From positions 18,124,063 through 18,188,062 of the forward strand of contig NC_039362.1 in NCBI RefSeq assembly GCF_003573695.1: a stretch of DNA of 64,000 nt, given 5' to 3'. The notes under the pieces are model-generated. The model saw nothing but the letters and a program-made list of their open reading frames with translations, was not told where the DNA came from and did not search any database. Below are positions 45,693-57,392 of the stretch, piece by piece; positions within the stretch are counted from its first letter, which is position 1, and the number at the start of each line of letters is the position of its first letter. This DNA comes from Papaver somniferum. Lineage: Eukaryota > Streptophyta > Magnoliopsida > Ranunculales > Papaveraceae. The translations under genes and the position numbers were made by a program.

Positions 45693-45950
45693 GTTTGCTT
45701 CTGTGATAACATGCTTTTTAAACTCGTATCTTGATGGTAGAGACCCGAGAATTTTTACACAAAATATTTCTCCGAAAGTTATTCCTAAAAAGTAGGTGGA
45801 GTTAAGTATCTGAGAGAGATTTTGGTTAAATTCATCAAAGATATCATCATCAGATATGAAAACGCGGGGTATAACAACCACACCCAATATTTCGTTCAGC
45901 AATCTGTATGGACTAAACTCCAATATGATTCCTAGAGCACCAACTTAAAA
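45690..45950 (-). pseudogene. Copia gag fragment downstream of LTR (c)
   Basis: Minus-strand codons from 45923 to 45690 read FDEFNQNLSQILNS and then ITFGEIFCVKILGSLPSRYEFKKHVI, matching the copia gag (UBN2-like) stretch usually written as KILRSLP...F. It lies just inside LTR (c), the correct place for gag of a minus-strand copia element. It is cut off at 45690 by LTR (b). Gag would form the particle; only about 78 codons remain. Confidence 0.6.
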
Positions 45951-47042
45951 GTGAGATGCAATCAAGAAAGATATCAAAGAGATTTATCTCTTTCTCAATA
46001 TAATCAGTAAATCAACTAGATAGAAAACTGTGAGACTGAATGATATGAGAATAACTTTGGATGGTACCAAAGACCAATGTACGAGAGCCAATCAATCTCT
46101 TTCCAACAAACAAGGTCGGATTTATCAACTATGATTGAACTACGCACAACCTATGATATTTCAATTATATAAACTATTATAATGTGGAAAATAAATAACA
46201 CAGACACCGGAAATTTTGTTAACGAGGAAACCACAAATGCATAAAAATCCCGGGAGCTACTCCAGATTTGAACACCACACGGTATTAAGCCGCTACAGAC
46301 TCCAACATACTGCAAATTAACTTCGGACTGAAATGTAGTTGAGCCTAACCAAGTCTCACATCAATTAAGGTACAGTCGCATTCCTTACGCCTCTTGAATA
46401 CCAGCAGGACTCTGCACACATGATTCCCTTAGCTGATCTCACCCACAACTAAGAGTTGCTACGACCCAAATTCGAAGTCTTCTAAACAAATTTGTTCCCA
46501 CAGATATGTTTATTCTGGTTTTGTTTCCGTCCTTAGATAAATCAAGGTGAACATGAAACTCAACTAATAATCTGGTCTTATACTCCCGAAGAGCATCCTA
46601 GAAACATTAGTCACCTCACAATAACCTAACTGATTAACAGAAGAAGTTATTGTGGAATCACAAAAGTCTAAGATGAAGAACGTTTGTGATTACTTTTTAT
46701 ATCTTACCTATTGGAGATAAATCTCGAGTAAATCTTAGAGAAGATAAAACTCAATACGATAGAAAAAGTAAGATCAGAATATGCAATTACAGAGAAAATA
46801 GTTGGATCTGGCTTCACGAATCCCAAATGAAGTCTTCAAGTCGCTAGCCTAATAATGGTTTTGAAAAACCTAGGTTAAAGTAAAATCGACTCTAGTTTGA
46901 AACTAGGACACACGAGAGTATCGGGATTAGGTTTCCCAGATGCTAGAGTTCTCCCTTATATAATCTTTCAAATCAGGGTTGCTTAAAATCAAAATAAGAT
47001 AGCATAGTAACAAAGCAATTGATATTCACTGTTAGATGAACT
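45951..47042 (-). repeat. Copia LTR (c), minus strand, 5' truncated
   Basis: Reverse complement of the second half of LTR (d): it shares TTTGGGTCGTAGCAACTCTT, GTGGGTGAGATCAGCTAAGG, GTAGCGGCTTAATAC and GGTTTCCTCGTTAACAAAAT. It ends at 47042 in the middle of its U3, exactly where LTR (d) starts. A minus-strand TATATAAGG box lies near 46955. Confidence 0.75.
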
Positions 47043-49187
47043 TGTTAGAGCACTTCTCAGTCAAACTCACATGCGTTGCTATCTCAAGCATGTTTGTCAA
47101 TGTTAGTGATCAAAACTATAAGTCTTGATTTCTAGTCTCTTATAGCTAAGTCTCGGACTAGGATAGTAAGTGTAGTTGATCTCAAGGACTTCATGGAGAT
47201 TCATCATACAAGTAGAAGATCTACTCAAGGAACCGGTGGAACTTCTCGACAAAAAGGTATGTGGAGACTTGAACTTATCTGTCACTCAAAAGTCTATCTA
47301 TTCTATCTCCTACTCTTTGAGGCAAAAGTCGTATGCTATATATATATATATATACTAGATTATACACATTTGGTATTTCGAGACGAGTATACCTCGTCTA
47401 TCTATATCTCGAAATATGTGTTGGTAAGCTTTTCGCTTCGACAAAGTTTATCTTTACCTAGTGACGAAAGTCATGAATGTTTCAATCACTTTGAAAATTG
47501 CTTTGACGAGAAATGGTGTAACAACTGTATAATGTCCTCTAAGAATGTTTCAATGATTGAAATGAGAGTTTAGATTACATAACCAATGGATTCCTTGAAC
47601 CGAAGTTTTCGAACTTTGTTGATCAAGAGAACCGTAAGTATAGAAAGTGCCAAGTCCGCGAACTGCCGAAGTTCTCAAACCCGAGAATTTTTGCCGGAGT
47701 TGACAAACTACTTGCATGAGCCAAGTCCGCGAACCGGCGAAGTTCTCATACCGAGAATTTCTGTCGGAGTTTGTAAACTCTATCCGGTATCTTAAGTCCG
47801 CGAACCTAGTCTGCGAACTTGAGAAGGTTATATATCTAAAGATGATTTCTGAACTTAATCTTAAAAGACTAAGGAATGCATTTGCAAACCATGGCTATTA
47901 AAGTTCATGAACCGATTCAAGTGAATCAAATCATATTTTCTTCAATTGTGTCTTGTGTAGTTACATAAGATTTCCTTGCAATTGAAGAATTCTCTTAACT
48001 AGTTCATTTGAGTCATTTGAACTAGTTATGGTGAAGAAGAACATGGTTGGTAAGAAACGCTCATATAGTTAACCTATTTGGGTAGACTATTGTTGAACCA
48101 ACAATGTACACGTTTGGATGCGGTTAACAAACCTAGAAGCGTACATTAATTTGTGTATAACAAGCTAAGTTTTTGATCTAACGGTTGAGAAATATTAGCT
48201 TGAATCTAAATCAGCTTTTCATCTAACGGTGGATATTGATTCCTTTGTCACTAAGGCAAAACCATGATTTGAAAGACTATATAAAGGAGACATCTAGTAT
48301 TGTGCAAAACTAATCCCCACACCTTACGTGTGATACTATTTTGCGTGCTAGAGTCGATTCTCCTTTAACCTTTGGTTTTCTGCTTCTAAAACCAGGTTAA
48401 CGACTTAAAGACTTCATTAGGATTGTGAAGCCAGACCGATACTACTTTTATAGTAGTTGTGTGATCTGATCTTGCATTTTCTATCGTAACAGTACAATCA
48501 TATTGATTGGCTTGAGATTGTTTGATTTCTCCGATAGGCAAGGCATAAAAAGTAATCACAAATATCTTCGTCTCATTGTTTGTGATTCTGCAACATCTTG
48601 TTTCTCTACCATACGATTAAGATTGTTGTGAGGTGATTGATTAATCTAGGTTGTTCTTCGGGAATATAAGACCGGATTATCAATTGGTTCCTGTTCGCCT
48701 TGATTATTATCAGAAGACGGAACAAAAACTTTAGGGTTTTTCTGTGGGAGACAGATTTATCCTTTGATAGACTTGAGACATATTTGTTTATTGTTAAAGC
48801 CTGCGATTTTGGGTCGTAGCAACTCTTAGTTGTGGGTGAGATCAGCTAAGGGAATCAAGTGTGCAGTATCCTACTGGGATAAGAGGCGTTGGAGTACAAC
48901 TGTACCTTGGATCGGTGGGAGACTGTTTGGGGTTCAACTATAGTCCTGTCCGAAGTTAGCTTGGAGTAGGCTAGTGTATGTAGCGGCTTAATACAGTGTG
49001 TATTCAATATGGACTAGGTCCCTGGGTTTTTCTGCATCTGCGGTTTCCTCGTTAACAAAATTTCTGGTGTTTGTGTTATTTCAGTTTCCGCATTATATTG
49101 TTTATCTTTATAATTGAAATAATACAGGTTCTGCGTTTAGATCATCATTAGATTAATCTAACCTTTGGTTGTTGATTATCATTGATT
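47043..49187 (+). repeat. Copia LTR (d), plus strand, 3' truncated
   Basis: Starts TGTTAGAGCACTTCTCAGTC. TATA box TATATAAAGG near 48277. GTAGCGGCTTAATACAG and GGTTTCCTCGTTAACAAAAT are near the end. It breaks off about 49187, where MULE-2 sequence begins. Confidence 0.72.
47650..47820. repeat. 71-bp tandem repeat in LTR (d), about 2.3 copies
   Basis: AAGTCCGCGAAC at 47652, 47723 and 47793, each followed by CGAAGTTCTCA and CGAGAATTT in the first two. Confidence 0.85.
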
Positions 49188-50045
49188 GATGTGAAAATTG
49201 AACTATTGTCCTTACTTTTGATGGACTTTACAAATATCCTTATCACACAATAATTCTATCCCTCTCCTTGTACAAGCCCATCAGGGGCCCAATATCAAAT
49301 TACAGACTTCCAAATATACCCCCTGTATATATATTTAGATAACAAAATTAAAATTCAGTTATTAACGAAAATCAATAACTGAACGAGAAAGAGAGATCTA
49401 GCTGAACTCTGCTCGTGAAATTTTGATTCGAATTTTTCCGGTTCAATCTATGCTTCCTAGATTGAAATTCATCTTCTCCTCCACCTTCTTCATCATCCTT
49501 GCAGCAAGATTCATCAACGAGGGGGCGTAGCCCCTGAGAATTAATGTAGCTAGGTTTCTGAAATTCTATATTGAATTTAACTCTCACGAGCGGGCGTAGC
49601 CCCTGAGTGAGGTGCGACGTAATAATATATGTAGCTTAGGTTAGTTTAAACTGCTTTTTTTTGGTTTGCATTGAAATACTTGCTTTTAACTACCTCTTAT
49701 TGGATCAACTGTAACTGTTTATCCAAAACTATGATTGCTTGCACAGATTTTATTGGATCAACTTTCACTGTTTGTCCAAGTAAAATGGTTTTGCATTGAA
49801 ATTCATGACTGTTGGATCAACTGTGATTGTTTACACATATTTATTGGATCAACTGTGACTGTTGATCCAAAATTATGTTTGCTTACACAAATTTTATTGA
49901 ATCAACTGTGATTGTTGATCCAACTAAAATGGATCAACTTCCATTGTTGATCCAATTGAAATGTATCAACTTTGTTTGTTGACACCTGTTACTGGTCACT
50001 TATTTTTGTTTCTGGTTACTTATTTTTGTTTTTTGGTTTTTCTAG
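49188..50045. other. Left part of MULE-2 without coding exons
   Basis: No transposase exon is visible. GGGGGCGTAGCCCCTGAG occurs twice (49518 and 49583). The palindromic motif array occupies 49700-49990. Confidence 0.55.
49700..49990. repeat. GGATCAAC/GTTGATCC palindrome array, block 1
   Basis: Seven 23-bp units (GGATCAAC, 7 bases, GTTGATCC, with variation) start at 49702, 49755, 49814, 49846, 49899, 49931 and 49963, inside the apparent intron before the transposase exon. Confidence 0.88.
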
Positions 50046-51160
50046 GGATCTATCCAGTTGCATTTGGAATTGTTGAAAGTGAAAATTGTGATAGTTGGGA
50101 ATGGTTCTTAACCAATTTGAAGGGTATTATTCGTGAAGATCGTCCACTGACCATCATATCAGATCGTGGAATTGGCCTTTTGAAGCATGTGCCTGTAGTC
50201 TTCCCAAAGGCTTTCCATTCCTACTGTTTGTACCATATGAAAGGAAATATTCCTGTTCCAAAGGGAAAGAGCAGAAAAACTGCAGTCAAGTTATTCGAAG
50301 AGTGCTACACTGCATTAACAAAGGAAAATTTTTATGCTGCTGCGAAGAGTATGAGTAATCTAAAGTTGTATTTAGTGGTTGCTTGGATGATGAAGATTCC
50401 ATTTTATAATTGGGATGCTCATGCATTTCTAGGAGAAAGGTGGGGTGAGAACACATCTAATATTGCTGAGAGTTTTAACAACATCATTAAACATGATAAG
50501 CCGCTTCCAGCACTTGAGCTTGTTGATGTTATTCGTGCTAAAGTGATGAAGAAGAATTACAAGAGGTTAGTGGAGTCTAACAAGTGGACTACAAGACTCA
50601 CTCCTCGTATGCAAGCAAGGTTTAACAAAAGGATAAACGACTGCCGTTCATACAAGTTTCGGAGAGCAAGTGAGAAGGTATTTGAGATCATATCTACAAC
50701 AGGGAAGCATACTGTTGACTTGGATTCTAGAACTTGCACCTGCAAATGGTGGCAAAAAAATAGCTTTCTTTGCACTCATGCAATGAAAGCAATGTTGCAG
50801 ATCGGAAATGATGAACCGTACAACTACATCAGCCCTTACTATACTTCTGACTACTATAGAAGGTTGTACTCTCGACCCATTTATCCTATTCCTGACTCTG
50901 AGAAGCCACCTGAAATTAATGAAAAGGGGTATATTTTTCCTCCTACCGGCCGTCGAGAACAAGCTGGAAGACCTAAAGGTGTTAGGTACAGGGGTTCTCG
51001 TGAAAAGGTGCGGAAGAAGAGGAAGTGTGGCCAGTGTGGGATGCTGACCTTTCACAACCGTCGAACATGTCGCAGATCTCCTTTGGCTCCTCGTGCACCA
51101 ACGTTTCGCAAGGAAACTCATTCCAGGATTATCAACTTCTTTAAGAGGATGTTGTTCTGA
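50046..51160 (+). pseudogene. MULE-2 transposase, C-terminal part (MULE core end, SWIM finger, zinc knuckle)
   Basis: An acceptor TTTTTCTAG at 50045 opens the last exon, which reads IYPVAFGIVESENCDSWEWF, IISDRGIGLLKHVPVVF (second catalytic Asp, near 50160), CLYHMKGNI, and NIAESFNN (probable catalytic Glu, near 50460). A SWIM zinc finger CTCKWWQKNSFLCTH lies near 50730-50775, and a CGQCGMLTFHNRRTC zinc knuckle near 51030. The exon is fully open over 370 codons. The upstream exon with the first catalytic Asp (the D-A-T/G-T-H region) is absent from the 850 bases to the left, so the protein is truncated. The intact frame suggests recent activity. It faces the ULP1-like gene convergently. Confidence 0.85.
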
Positions 51161-51387
51161 AGTTCTTGTGGTGTTTATGAACAAACTTGTTTTAGGTTTC
51201 TTACCAGTTTGGTGTTTCTTTTCCTTTTTTGGTTTGCATTTGTTATTTAATGAAATACATTCTTATATATTGTTATGAATTCTATTGTTTTGTTTCTCAA
51301 GTATATGTCAGTTGGCAGGTTCCAGGTTTATTGATTTTACAGGTTGTTGACACTATATGTAGAAACATTGTTCTTGGGTTCCAACCT

Positions 51388-51580
51388 ATTTGGATCAACA
51401 ATGGTTGTTGATCCAACTTATTTGGATCAACAATGGTTTTTGATACAAAACAAACAAAAAAATTGCATGGTTATATCTGTATTTTCTAGTAAAACTCCTC
51501 AAGCTTTGCATACCTGTAACATTCATTCATAATCCGACCAACATAACTGGATCAACAGTGGTTGTTGACACATAAAAAAA
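51388..51580. repeat. GGATCAAC/GTTGATCC palindromes, block 2
   Basis: Units at 51392, 51424 and 51549, downstream of the transposase stop. ATTGCATGG..ATCTGTATTT and ACATACCTGTAACATTCATT also recur (51464, 51582; 51508, 51635, 52636). Confidence 0.85.
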
Positions 51581-52689
51581 CAAAAAAATTGCATGGATCC
51601 ATCTGTATTTGCTAATAAACTCCTCAAGCTATACATACCTGTAACATTCATCCATAATCAGACAACAAATACATCCATAAATGATCAGACAAAACAAATA
51701 CCTGTAACAAATAATTCATTCATAATGGTTCATAATAATTCAATTAGACCTACAATAAGATTTACTTACTAAGGTAAGTATTTTTAAAACTACAGTTAGA
51801 TTTTGTTTACAGACCATGAACAGACTATGACATCAAGCTCACTCTAATGGTTCAAGTAATGCTTCATCTACTGGATCAACTACTTGTTCAACTGAGTCTT
51901 ACAACTGGATTTTTTGTTGAATAGAGTCAGTAGCTGAATCAGGAAGTTGTTCCGGTTTCTTCCATGAACCCAATTCTGACAAGATTCTTGCTGCAATCTT
52001 CACTCTCTTCTTGTTCAACTTCTCATCTAAGTTAGCGATTTCAGATAGGTGTTCACAGTTTCCACGCTTCACCAAATTCTTCATGTACATGCAAGTGTGT
52101 AATGCACAGTCGTATCCATCTTATGCTGCAGTGCAATGTGAGAAGTTTGTATCGATATTACCACCTGTCTCCGGATCTCTGTGTCCCATTTCATTCAGCC
52201 ACTGAGTCAGTGGTACTATCATCACCATATATTGCCATTTGTAATCTGTGTTTCGCCTTGCAGAGTTGTACACTATCCATTTTCCTTTTACCAATGCAAG
52301 CACCACCCAATGGTATCCAACACCGTCCTTGTCCATCAAGCACATTGGTATGATGAGGTATGTGTCTTCAACATTCCCTGTGTAATTGGTCCTCACCTTT
52401 TCTGGAACCCCACATCTCTCTACCTTTGCCATATTTTTAGTGGCTAATGCGATCCCCAATATCGGCTGTATCAATATTTTTAAAGAAATGTATTAGTTTG
52501 AATTTTATGGATCATCTACATTATAAACAAAAGCTACATTTTTCAAAAAAAAAAATGCAACTGTGATATCGTAACCAGAGAACAACATAAAATGAACAAC
52601 ATATCGTATTTGCAATTAAACTCCTCAATATATACATACCTGTAACATTCATTCATAATCAGACTAACTTATTTTGTTGACAACTATTG

Positions 52690-52765
52690 TTGATCCAGAT
52701 AGGTTGGATCAACAATTATTGTTGATCCAACTTATTTGGATCAACAATTGTTGTTGACATACAAA
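52690..52765. repeat. GGATCAAC/GTTGATCC palindromes, block 3
   Basis: Two to three units (52705, 52738 and a half unit at 52678) in an intron of the ULP1-like gene. Confidence 0.85.
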
Positions 52766-54599
52766 ACAAACCAAGATTTTTCTGTTACTTACATAATCAT
52801 TTGTTGAGAGAATGACGTGGTTCTTGTAATCTGGTTTATGCGGAGAATCCATCTTTGCTTTCAGCAAGTTGATGTAGTAATCAACAATCTCAGCATGAAT
52901 GTTTTGATTATTCAGTAGACACTGTATGAACTTCCCATTGATGACTACCTCGAAATCTTGGTTGCAGAAATAAAAACTGTAAGCTTTCTCGCTGCAAAAT
53001 AAACAACAGATGAATATGTTATTAAAAAGAGCTAGCATAACCCAAAAAATAACTATGTGAACTGAGTTGTTTGACTTCGAATATGTTATTACATACCATT
53101 CAGTTGCATTCTCAAAGAATGTCTCGATGACTTCTCTTTCGCTTTCATTGAATTTTTTCCACAACTTTAGTTTTTTTTTAGCTTCATCAGTTTTGTGGGT
53201 TCCGCTGGTGTGTTGTCAATTTGACTGTCGAGGTCAATTGTTTCAATTTGCTTCTGCTTCTTTTTTCCTTTTCCACCTTTCCTTTGTCCCCTTTTATACT
53301 TAGCAGTAGGTGTTCGACTTTGAAGTTTATACGGCTTTCTCTTCGGCCTTTCTCCCTTCTTCACCCGTTTCACAAGAGAACTGACCTGCGGTTTTTCTGA
53401 TGCTTTTGTACCATCGGATTGTTCCTCTGATTCGGTTTCCTCTTCAGTTTGCTCCTCAACTGCATCCAAATTAAACAATTTCTTCAATCCTGCGCGTATT
53501 GCAACTCCTTGTGTATTGTCATCCTCTTCACTTTGCTCTTCAACCTCTTCACTTTGCTTTTCAACCTCTTATGCTTGTTGTGTTGCCTCACGATCTACCT
53601 CATCCATTATTTCACCGAAACTCGGTTGTGAGGGAGCTGTTTGCACATTAGCAGCAATTTCATCAGGTTTTATTATTGAAAGTGGAGGAGTGTCAAACAC
53701 AATCAGATCCGCTGGTATGTCATCATTCTTCTTCTCAACAGACGGACTCTTGTCTTCCATTTGTATGTCACCTTTATCTTCTACTATTCCAGCAGATATT
53801 AAAATGTTTTCCAACACCGAATCGAGCTCTACAACGTTTTCGACAACTGTATTGAGCTCTAAGTCATCAGCTTTTTTTACTTCTCTTCGTGCATGAAATC
53901 CTTTCTTCCAACTCTCCTTATTTTTGCTACTTGTTTGTTTTTACGAATACGTCATTCCACTTTGAAAATCCTTCTGAAAAAACTTATCTTGAGTTCCAAA
54001 ACTGTCTTGAGTTCCCAAAGTACTTTGATTTCCATCTTCAGTTCCCCACGAATTGTTCATTTCTTGAGTGTCTTCATTGTTCACAGCCGCAGAATCATCC
54101 ACTTCCATGTCTACTCTAGTTTCATTCCCATATGTTGGTTGATCATTCGCCGCAGAGTTCATTTCACCTTGATTACCTTTTCCAGATGATTCGCCTTTTT
54201 GTTGCTGTGTGAACAGATCTTCGAATTCCAAACCTTCAAATTCTTTCCCTGTATACACTGGTTTATTTTTATTCAGTGATTCCTGAAAAATCCTTTCTTC
54301 TTCATGCCATTTCTTTATGTTCTTGTCAATATCAGCAAGTCGCTCCGGTTCTCCAGCTTGCAACTGTAGTTTTTCCTTGTTCCTCTCATACAACTCTCTC
54401 AAGAATATCGTGCCGTGGACAAACATTTTGATTTGAGCCTTGTCCATGTAATGAATCTCATGCCTGTCACAATCAAGAAGGATGATTTCTTCCTCTAGTT
54501 CCTTTATCTTTTTCCTATCTTGTTCCAGTTTTCTTGCAGTTGCCGATATGTCAATTAAATAGTTCTCCTCAGCAGACACTGGATCAACAAAGTCTTGAT

Positions 54600-54910
54600 G
54601 AAACTGCGAAGCATGATCAACACAAATCAAAATATTGTAGACACTAAAACTGGATCAGCATTGGTTGTTGATCCACAAAAAACTGACAGTAAAACTGGAT
54701 CAACATCCATTCTTGATCCACAAAAAACTGATACTAAAACTGGATCAACATTGGATGTTGATCCCATTTACATGGATCAACTTCCATTGTTGATCCACAC
54801 ACAAAATGGTACATTTGTAATAGTAAAGATAAATATAGTAAAAATTGGATCAACTTCCTTTGTTGATCCACAAAAAAATGATACATTTGTAATAGTAAAG
54901 ATAAATATAG
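54600..54910. repeat. GGATCAAC/GTTGATCC palindromes, block 4
   Basis: Units at 54652, 54697, 54742, 54773 and 54847, spaced 31-74 bp, with CACAAAAAACTGA and AGTAAAACT between them, in the intron between the first and second supported exons of the ULP1-like gene. Confidence 0.88.
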
Positions 54911-56100
54911 TAAAAAAAATGGTGGAACCAAGTCATATCGATTTCCTTCTTGTTGACTTCCTTACTAAAATCAGCTACAAGTTGCTTGCACAATGCGTTC
55001 TGGTCCTATCGTAGGAATCTCGGAGTTGCATTTTCAAAATTCTTCCTTTTGTCGATGTAGCTTTTGGTATGTTCACAGAACCAACACTGCATAATATAAA
55101 CAACAATGTTAGTTTCTATCCAATAGTATGCATTTCACTCTCTACAACAATACACAAGTATGCATTTCACTCTCTACAACAATACACATTTTACTTTTAA
55201 AGAATTAACGTTTTTTCTTACCACTAGGAGAGTTGTCCAGCCACCGATAGCTAACTGTGTATCCTTCTTATTTGCCAGGTTCGAAATCAAACATTCCACA
55301 ACATGATCCGGCCATGAAACTTTGCCCATCAGTAATATATGAGGCAACCATTTCTTTGGGAAGGATGTCATACCAGTATTTGGGAAAAAGAAAACCGTGC
55401 ATAACCACATACCGAAAGGTCTTACAAAATGCACCGGATCAGACTCATCTTCTGCTGCATTTTTCAGTTTGCTTACAACCTCATTCTTCATTATTGCGTC
55501 TGGACAATCTTTTGGTTTTCCTGGTCTGAACTTTGTATTTAAGAATTCGTTGTAGTCAATTCCTTTCTTCGGGTGCAGTTGCTGCTTCAATTCTTCACTC
55601 TCTATCAGTCTTCTCATCTTGAATATCAAAGCGAAATCTCTTTCTTCTAGAGAGCATTCTTCGTTTTCTCCAAATTTGAATTTTCTGGTTATTGGATCAA
55701 ATGCACTCATCAGCAGCTGCATTGCAAGATTAATCTTGTTCATCCATTTGTCAATCATTCTCTTGTCTATTACATAAAATGGGCTGATTAAGTCCCAATA
55801 CGGAGATTCCTTCAGTGCTTTTGCAAGTATCGGTTTCTTTTTATTATTTGCATCTTCTACATCAAATTTTTTGCATAGAAAATTCCCCATATCAGCCAAT
55901 GGTTGGATACCTCCTTTGATTCTTTTTTCATTTGCTCTCGACTTTCCTGCATACATGAAACTCAAATCATTCTTCTCGTCCTCGAGTAAAACACAAAACC
56001 AAAAGAAAAGTCCTACCTACACCACTGTCGCTGATCAAAATAAACCACAAAGTTCTAGGATAAAATATAAGCTCAGATTCCATGAAACTGATACCTGCAT

Positions 56101-57392
56101 TCAGTTTTAGCTCACGGAAATTGGATATGTCAATCTAGCTTTCAAAGGCACAATTCTAGCACTGAAACAACTAAGGACATGTGATAAGAGTGTAAAGTGT
56201 ATCTGCCTTGGACGTGCATAGAGAATGATTTACTCTAGGAAGTTATGGCTGTCAATTACTAAGAGATAGTTTTTAGGCTAAGAAATGAATTCAAAGCCAA
56301 GCTAGTTGTCTGGCTTTATGAGAATTGTGAATGTTCACCTAAGAGTTGGTAATATTTCAGTTTACCCGCGTTGTACATCGATGGCTACACCCTCCTTGTA
56401 TATTACAAGACTATTTACAACATATAACAACAAAGAACATTGACTGCAATATTTACATTAACTACTCTCATTTTGAGGCAAGAGAGACACTTTAACATTT
56501 TTACTGAAATAGAACATAATAACAGACAATGAGTACTTTTTCTTTTCTTTTCTTTTCTTTTTTTTATTTTTTTTTCTGATGTTCTTTCTCAACTGATTTT
56601 TCACTGATGAAAGATACATACACAAGACACAACAAACTTTACACAAAAACAGAAAAAAAAAAAAATAGATTACATGACAATTTTAGCAAGAGGCAGCCCT
56701 TTTCGATGCACCCGGTCAAATTCAATGGTTGATTTTCTTAACGTATCCTCTAACTTCTATCCCAGCCAACCAAAGAACAAGCTAGTCAAGTCTCATTCAG
56801 TATTCTAGATGATTGGCAGCCTACTTAACCTATGAAACACCGACGCTATACACGCTTGGAAGATCGTGCATGTGCAAATTTTCTATATCACAATGTGAAT
56901 TGTGCTAGAATCAGGGGTGCCTCATCATCTAGACTAAGAATCCTAAGATATCATACATGCACAGGTATCACAATTCAAGGTAAATGAGCTCCATTTTTCA
57001 TTTTTCATTCATTTCATTTTTTTAAAGATGTTATCTATTTACAAGATTCAAACATACCAAATCGCCACAAAGTTCGTGTGATATCTACTTGTACCCCCAA
57101 ACCTATGTTAAACAATGTCCTCAATGTTTCTAAGGATTCTCAAAGTTATAACATGTCATGAAGTTCTTGAAGATAATGAAGAGGTTAGAGAGTACCAGAC
57201 CAAAAAATGTTTCCAAACCAGAGACAGTAGAGTGTTTCCAAAGCAAACGACAAGGTAGATATCACAACAAAAACAAAAAAAACAGATGCTATGCAAAACA
57301 GTAAAAAAGATATTCTATCAAACCGAAACGAAAAAGAAAGCAAGAGAAAGAAAATGGAACTCTAAACCTGGTATGTATAAGGGATGATCGGT
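56101..57392. other. 3' untranslated region of E5 next to MULE-2
   Basis: No ORF. Contains TTTTCTTTTC runs (56535-56575) and the block CCCCCAAACCTATGTTAAAC...CAATGTTTCT (57091-57130) also seen in E4. The 3' LTR of E5 was not found; MULE-2 or a deletion may have removed it. Confidence 0.5.

Larger units (their letters stand above)
51899..55956 (-). pseudogene. ULP1/SENP-like (C48 peptidase) multi-exon gene of MULE-2
   Basis: Read leftward: exon about 55956-55174 (N-terminal domain with WDLISPFYVID, LEERDFALIFKM, WLCTVFFFPNTG, GGWTTLLV, like the DUF1985 part of plant ULP1 transposon genes); 54630-53941 coiled coil (KLEQDRKKIKELEEEI); 53817-53167 acidic then Lys-rich linker; 53164-53098, 52993-52790 and 52468-51899 the C48 domain, with donors GTATGT and GTAAGT and CAG acceptors. 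GYHWVVLAL holds the catalytic His, VYNSARR has Asn where the family has Asp, and YDCALHTCMYM has the Cys. A TAA at 52118 lies just before the Cys. ULP1 enzymes remove SUMO; here activity is doubtful. Confidence 0.75.
49190..56100. mobile_element. MULE-2: Mutator-like element with ULP1-like protease gene (Kaonashi-like); ends approximate
   Basis: A MULE transposase on the plus strand and a ULP1/C48-type gene on the minus strand lie within one block that also shares a private palindromic motif. MULEs carrying a captured ULP1 domain are known from plants as Kaonashi-type elements. Terminal inverted repeats were not found, so the ends are set where copia LTR (d) stops and where E5 sequence starts. 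Confidence 0.65.

Noticed and set aside
49700..54910. Regularly spaced short palindromic repeats resembling a CRISPR array
   Set aside because: Spacers are irregular and low in complexity, the repeats vary, and the host is a plant; no cas-like gene exists.
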